A program made the position numbers and the translations under genes. Shown in pieces: positions 60,757 through 64,000 of a stretch of 64,000 nt of DNA. The stretch comes from Telmatospirillum sp. GTDB taxonomy: Bacteria; Pseudomonadota; Alphaproteobacteria; CACIAM-22H2. Within the stretch, counting starts at the first letter, position 1, and each line of letters begins with the position of its first letter. The stretch lies in assembly GCA_020248985.1 (NCBI GenBank), contig JADCGL010000001.1, positions 62,001-126,000 of the forward strand, written 5' to 3'. The notes under the pieces were generated by a model. It had not been told where the DNA came from, made no database searches, and was given only the letters and a program-made list of their open reading frames with translations.

Positions 60757-62601
60757 TCAAGCTTCCGCGGCGCGCAAGCGCTGCATCAGCAGCACGGCGG
60801 CCCCGAGGCCGAGTCCGGCCAGATCGGTCGCAAGGCTCGGATAGACGACACAGGCGGCACCGGTGAGCAGCAGGACTTTTTCGAGCGTCGTGCAGCGGCG
60901 CAGGAAGAAGCCGTGCAAGCCGCCCGCGAGCATCGCAATGCCAAGCGACGCCATGACGAAGGCGCGCACGATGTCGGTCCAGTCGCCGATCATCAGCAAG
61001 GCCGGTTCGTAGACGAACATGAACGGCACCACGAAGCCCGCCGCGCCGATCTTCACGGCCGCCCAGCCCGACGACCAGAGATCGGATTTGGCAAGGCTTG
61101 CGGCCGCGAACACCGCGAGCGCCACCGGCGGCGTGATCGCCGACAGGATGGCGAAATAGAACGCAAACATGTGTGCGGCCGGCTCGACCACGCCGAGCTT
61201 CATGATCGCGGGCACGAGCAGCGACACCATGATGATGTAGGCGGGCGTTGTCGGCATGCCCATGCCGAGCACGATGCCGGCCATCGCCGTCACGACGAGG
61301 GCGAGCAGCAGCGTGTTCTGCGCGAGGATCAGCACCCATTGCGTGAACTGAATGCCGATGCCGGTGAGCGCAATCACGCCGATTACGATGCCCGCGCAAG
61401 CGCACGCCATTGCGACCGAAAGCGCGTTCTTCGCCCCGTCGATGAGCGCGTCGAGCACATGCCACCAGGTAATCCCCTCGCGCGTGTTCTTGCGCATCAG
61501 CGCCACGGGGAAGCACAAGAGCGTGCCGACCAGAGCCGCGAGCGGCGACGAATAGCCCGAAAACATCATGACGAGGATGGCGACAACCGGAATGAACAGA
61601 TGGCCGCGCGCGCGCATCACGTCGCCCAGGCGCGGCGTTTCGGCGGCACTCAAGCCCTTCAGGCCGTCGCGCTTGGCCTCGAAGTGGACGGCGCCGAAAC
61701 AGGCGACATAGTAGAGGAACGACGGGATCAGCGCCCACAGCGTGACCTGGAAATAGGTGGTCTGCAGATATTCGGCCATCACGAAGGCGGCCGCCCCCAT
61801 GATCGGCGGCATGATCTGGCCGCCGGTGGACGCGACGGCCTCGATCCCGGCCGCGAAGTGGGGCTTGAAGCCCGAGCGCTTCATGAGCGGGATCGTTATC
61901 GGCCCGTCGACCATCACGTTGGCGACGGCCGAGCCCGAAATCGTGCCGAACAGCGAGGACGACACGACCGAGACCTTGCCCGGCCCGCCCGCCTGGCGGC
62001 CGGTCAAGGCGAGCGCAAAATCCATGAAAAGCTGGCCCGTCCCCGTACGCTCCATGAACGAGCCGAACAGCACAAAGATCAAGACGAATGCCGCCGACAC
62101 GCCCAAGGTCGAGCCGAAAATTCCTTCGGTCGTGAGGTAGGTCTGGTCGAGAAACGCGTCGACCGAGATGTTCGTGAAGACGAAGCAATAGCCCATGAAC
62201 GCCATCGCCGTGATCGGCAAGGCCAAGCCGATCACGCGGCGCGTCGCCTCCATGACGAGCACGATCGCCAGCACGGCCATCGCTTTGTCCGTGCCTGTCG
62301 GATCGTCGATATAGGGGATGCGGTTGACGAGGTACCTGTAATTGACCCACAGATAGCCGATGAAGACGATGCTGCCGGCGATGCAAAGCCAGTCAAGCAG
62401 GCCCGGCGTTTTTGCGTCGTTCTTGGCGGCCAGCGGATAGAGCAGAAAGACGAGCACCATCGCGAACATCAGGTGCCCGCCGCGGAAGAACAATGCCTCG
62501 GGCGGGGCCGCGACGATCACCCACATATGCCACAGCGACATCGCCGCACCGATGGCGCCGACCAGCAGCGCCACCGCGCGCGCATAGCTCATGTTCTGCA
62601 T
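60757..62601 (-). CDS. TRAP transporter fused permease (DctQM), TAXI type
   Basis: 614 aa: four N-terminal helices of the small DctQ-like part, then the 12-helix DctM part with SSSLFGTISGSAVANVMVDGPITIPLMKR, a region unique to TAXI-TRAP fused permeases, and GMGMPTTPAYIIMVSLLVPA. It uses a sodium or proton gradient to import a ligand from the binding protein whose gene lies 45 bp upstream. ATG 62601 has no obvious ribosome-binding site. The substrate is not visible; the neighbouring dehydratase hints at a sugar acid. Confidence 0.94.
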   Translation of the reverse strand: MQNMSYARAVALLVGAIGAAMSLWHMWVIVAAPPEALFFRGGHLMFAMVLVFLLYPLAAKNDAKTPGLLDWLCIAGSIVFIGYLWVNYRYLVNRIPYIDDPTGTDKAMAVLAIVLVMEATRRVIGLALPITAMAFMGYCFVFTNISVDAFLDQTYLTTEGIFGSTLGVSAAFVLIFVLFGSFMERTGTGQLFMDFALALTGRQAGGPGKVSVVSSSLFGTISGSAVANVMVDGPITIPLMKRSGFKPHFAAGIEAVASTGGQIMPPIMGAAAFVMAEYLQTTYFQVTLWALIPSFLYYVACFGAVHFEAKRDGLKGLSAAETPRLGDVMRARGHLFIPVVAILVMMFSGYSSPLAALVGTLLCFPVALMRKNTREGITWWHVLDALIDGAKNALSVAMACACAGIVIGVIALTGIGIQFTQWVLILAQNTLLLALVVTAMAGIVLGMGMPTTPAYIIMVSLLVPAIMKLGVVEPAAHMFAFYFAILSAITPPVALAVFAAASLAKSDLWSSGWAAVKIGAAGFVVPFMFVYEPALLMIGDWTDIVRAFVMASLGIAMLAGGLHGFFLRRCTTLEKVLLLTGAACVVYPSLATDLAGLGLGAAVLLMQRLRAAEA

Positions 62602-62646
62602 TGTGTGTTCGCCGACCCCGCCCGTTTGCCGCTACGTTGCCAACGC

Positions 62647-63597
62647 CTACATGCGCACGCCGGCCTCGCGATAGAAGCGCACCGCACCCGGATGGAAGCG
62701 CACGCCGATATCTTCGGCCATCATGGCCGGCGTGACATTTTCCATTGCCTTGTTGACGGCCGAGAGGTCGCGCATGTTGGCCGCGATCGTGCGCAGCATC
62801 GTGTAGACGCGCTCTTCGGGCAGTTTGCACGACACGATGAGATGGGCCGCATAGCCGATCTGCGTGGCGGCCTGGGTCTGGCCCGGATAGGTGTTGGCGG
62901 GCAAGGTCACGGCCGTGTAGCCCGCATTGATCTTCTTCATCGGCTCGACGGCCTCTTTGAGGTCGATCACGCGGATCTTGCGCGACGTGGCCAGATCCAT
63001 GACCGACGAGGCCGGGATCGTGGTGCCGAGCGTGAAGGCCTGCGCATGGCCGTCTTTCAGCAGCGACACGGCGTCGTTGTAGGACGGCAGGAAGTTGGTG
63101 CGCACGTCGGCATAGCTCAAACCCGCCACGCGCAGGATGTGCTGCGTGATGATTTCGGCCGTGTTGCCGCGCGTCTGCACGGCGATCGCCTTGCCTTTGA
63201 GGTCTTTGAGGCTGTTGATGCCGGAATCCTCGTTGACCACGACCTGGAAATATTGCGGATAGAGCGAAGCGAGCTGGCACACGTTCGTCGTCTTGCGCGG
63301 ATAGGGCTCGGCCCCGTTCACGCCGTCCACGGTCGAAATCGAATTGCCGAAGCCGATCTCGGCCTTGTCCTCGTCGATGCCGCGCACATTGGCAATCCCG
63401 GCGCCCGGCAGCGTCTGGATCGACAGGCCCGGGATCGCATTCTCCCACAGATTCTTGAGCGCACCGCCGAGCGGCACCCACACCCCGCCCTGCGGGCCGG
63501 TCATCAGGCGATAGCTGTTGGCGGTTTGGGCGGAAGCGGCAGTCGCACAGAACAGGACGCCGACACTGACGGCCAGCGGAACCAAGCGGCGGATCAT
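62647..63597 (-). CDS. TAXI-family TRAP transporter substrate-binding protein
   Basis: 316 aa. Signal peptide 1-23 ending ATAASAQ. The TAXI fold follows: RLMTGPQGGVWVPLGGALKNLWE at the ligand cleft, INSLKDLKGKAIAVQTRGNT and SYNDAVSLLKDGHAQAFT. GGGAGAAAC precedes ATG 63597. It is upstream of the fused permease and downstream (76 bp) of an IlvD/Edd dehydratase gene on the same strand, so the three probably form an operon. Confidence 0.94.
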   Translation of the reverse strand: MIRRLVPLAVSVGVLFCATAASAQTANSYRLMTGPQGGVWVPLGGALKNLWENAIPGLSIQTLPGAGIANVRGIDEDKAEIGFGNSISTVDGVNGAEPYPRKTTNVCQLASLYPQYFQVVVNEDSGINSLKDLKGKAIAVQTRGNTAEIITQHILRVAGLSYADVRTNFLPSYNDAVSLLKDGHAQAFTLGTTIPASSVMDLATSRKIRVIDLKEAVEPMKKINAGYTAVTLPANTYPGQTQAATQIGYAAHLIVSCKLPEERVYTMLRTIAANMRDLSAVNKAMENVTPAMMAEDIGVRFHPGAVRFYREAGVRM

Positions 63598-63673
63598 CGC
63601 GTTTCTCCCTTGATCGTTTGTGGCCCTTTTGTCGGGCTCTGCAATCAAGTGAACACGATATCCGCCGGTGCCG

Positions 63674-64000
63674 TCAATGAATCTCCGGATCGGGGATGGG
63701 TGCGGTTCCGCGCAGGAAGTCGAAATCGCAACCTTCGTTGGCTTGGGTCACGTGGCGGTGGTGCATCCAGCCGTAGCCGCGCGGATAATGCTCGGCCGGC
63801 GCTTTCCAGGCCGCTTTGCGCGCCGCCATTTCGGCCGCCGAAATTTCGAGATCGAGCTTGCGCGCGGGAACATCGAGCGAAACGATGTCGCCGTCTTTGA
63901 CGAGCGCCAAAGGCCCGCCCAATGCCGACTCCGGGGCCACATGCAGCACGCAGGCGCCGTAGCTCGTCCCGCTCATGCGCGCGTCGGAGATGCGCACCAT
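63674..64000 (-). CDS. IlvD/Edd-family dehydratase, C-terminal part (window edge)
   Basis: 108 residues visible, 5' end outside the window. VRISDARMSGTSYGACVLHV and GGPLALVKDGDIVSLDVPARKLDLEIS match the C-terminal domain of IlvD/Edd dehydratases; the RISDARMSGT wording is that of sugar-acid (arabonate/xylonate-type) members rather than dihydroxy-acid dehydratase, whose motif reads TDGRFSGG. It removes water from a sugar acid to give a 2-keto-3-deoxy acid. Followed by the TAXI binding protein and permease. Confidence 0.88.
   Translation of the reverse strand: MVRISDARMSGTSYGACVLHVAPESALGGPLALVKDGDIVSLDVPARKLDLEISAAEMAARKAAWKAPAEHYPRGYGWMHHRHVTQANEGCDFDFLRGTAPIPDPEIH

Noticed and set aside
60913-63900. 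Plus-strand frame of almost 1000 codons across the TRAP genes
   Set aside because: It is antisense to two membrane/secretory genes with clear motifs; its translation is dominated by His, Arg and Asp, typical of a shadow frame.

Overview
The window is a gene-dense, GC-rich stretch of a bacterial chromosome. Gene content and order point to an alphaproteobacterium, probably of the Rhodospirillales type: a second-type RpoH sigma factor, CarD, a 7Fe ferredoxin and an SUV3-like helicase in one block, a short SRP RNA in front of dnaX-ebfC-recR, a QueF/Tgt/QueA/QueG set, many ABC and TRAP uptake systems, and frequent GTG/TTG starts. I see no IS element, prophage, CRISPR array, rRNA or tRNA. The placement rests on family resemblance read by eye, not on a database search.

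Layout. 1-9.3 kb is a stress and information block: rpoH (C-terminus cut by the window edge), a PPP-type phosphatase whose catalytic motifs are lost, carD, fdxA, an S4 RNA-binding protein, an SUV3-like helicase, a phosphodiesterase, htpG behind a sigma-32-like promoter, and a small heat-shock protein. 9.4-18.9 kb holds kynU-kynA (tryptophan to anthranilate), small membrane and secreted proteins, aconitase, an orphan PAS histidine kinase and a hydrolase. 19-27.4 kb is an acyl-CoA ligase with a branched-chain-type ABC transporter (livG, livH, livM, binding protein, livF). A tandem pair of nearly identical c-type cytochromes and two strong hairpins split this cluster.

27.3-34.4 kb holds a TPR protein, nudC, the SRP RNA, dnaX, ebfC, recR, a PLP desulfhydrase/deaminase-type enzyme and an aspartoacylase-type hydrolase. 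34.4-47.5 kb is one long minus-strand run. Its first part (in transcription order) is the late queuosine pathway queG-queA-tgt-queF. It is followed by an MBL-fold protein, an RpiR regulator and a carbohydrate-type ABC cluster with an enolase-superfamily enzyme, an SDR, two paralogous Tat-type binding proteins, two uncharacterised proteins and no ATPase. That ABC cluster is the best candidate here for an undescribed catabolic system.

47.6-64 kb holds xdhABC, a RidA-like protein, a lone SsuC-type permease, a WecA/MraY-like transferase, an amidase, a molybdopterin oxidoreductase, an SDR/TetR pair with two matching operator-like sites, a PAS protein, a GlcG-like protein, a fused TAXI-TRAP transporter with its binding protein, and the end of an IlvD/Edd dehydratase.

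Two features recur. Genes overlap by ATGA or abut at almost every co-directional junction. Convergent genes also meet tail to tail with overlaps of 4-31 bp or gaps of 0-7 bp at eight of nine junctions, leaving no room for ordinary terminators.
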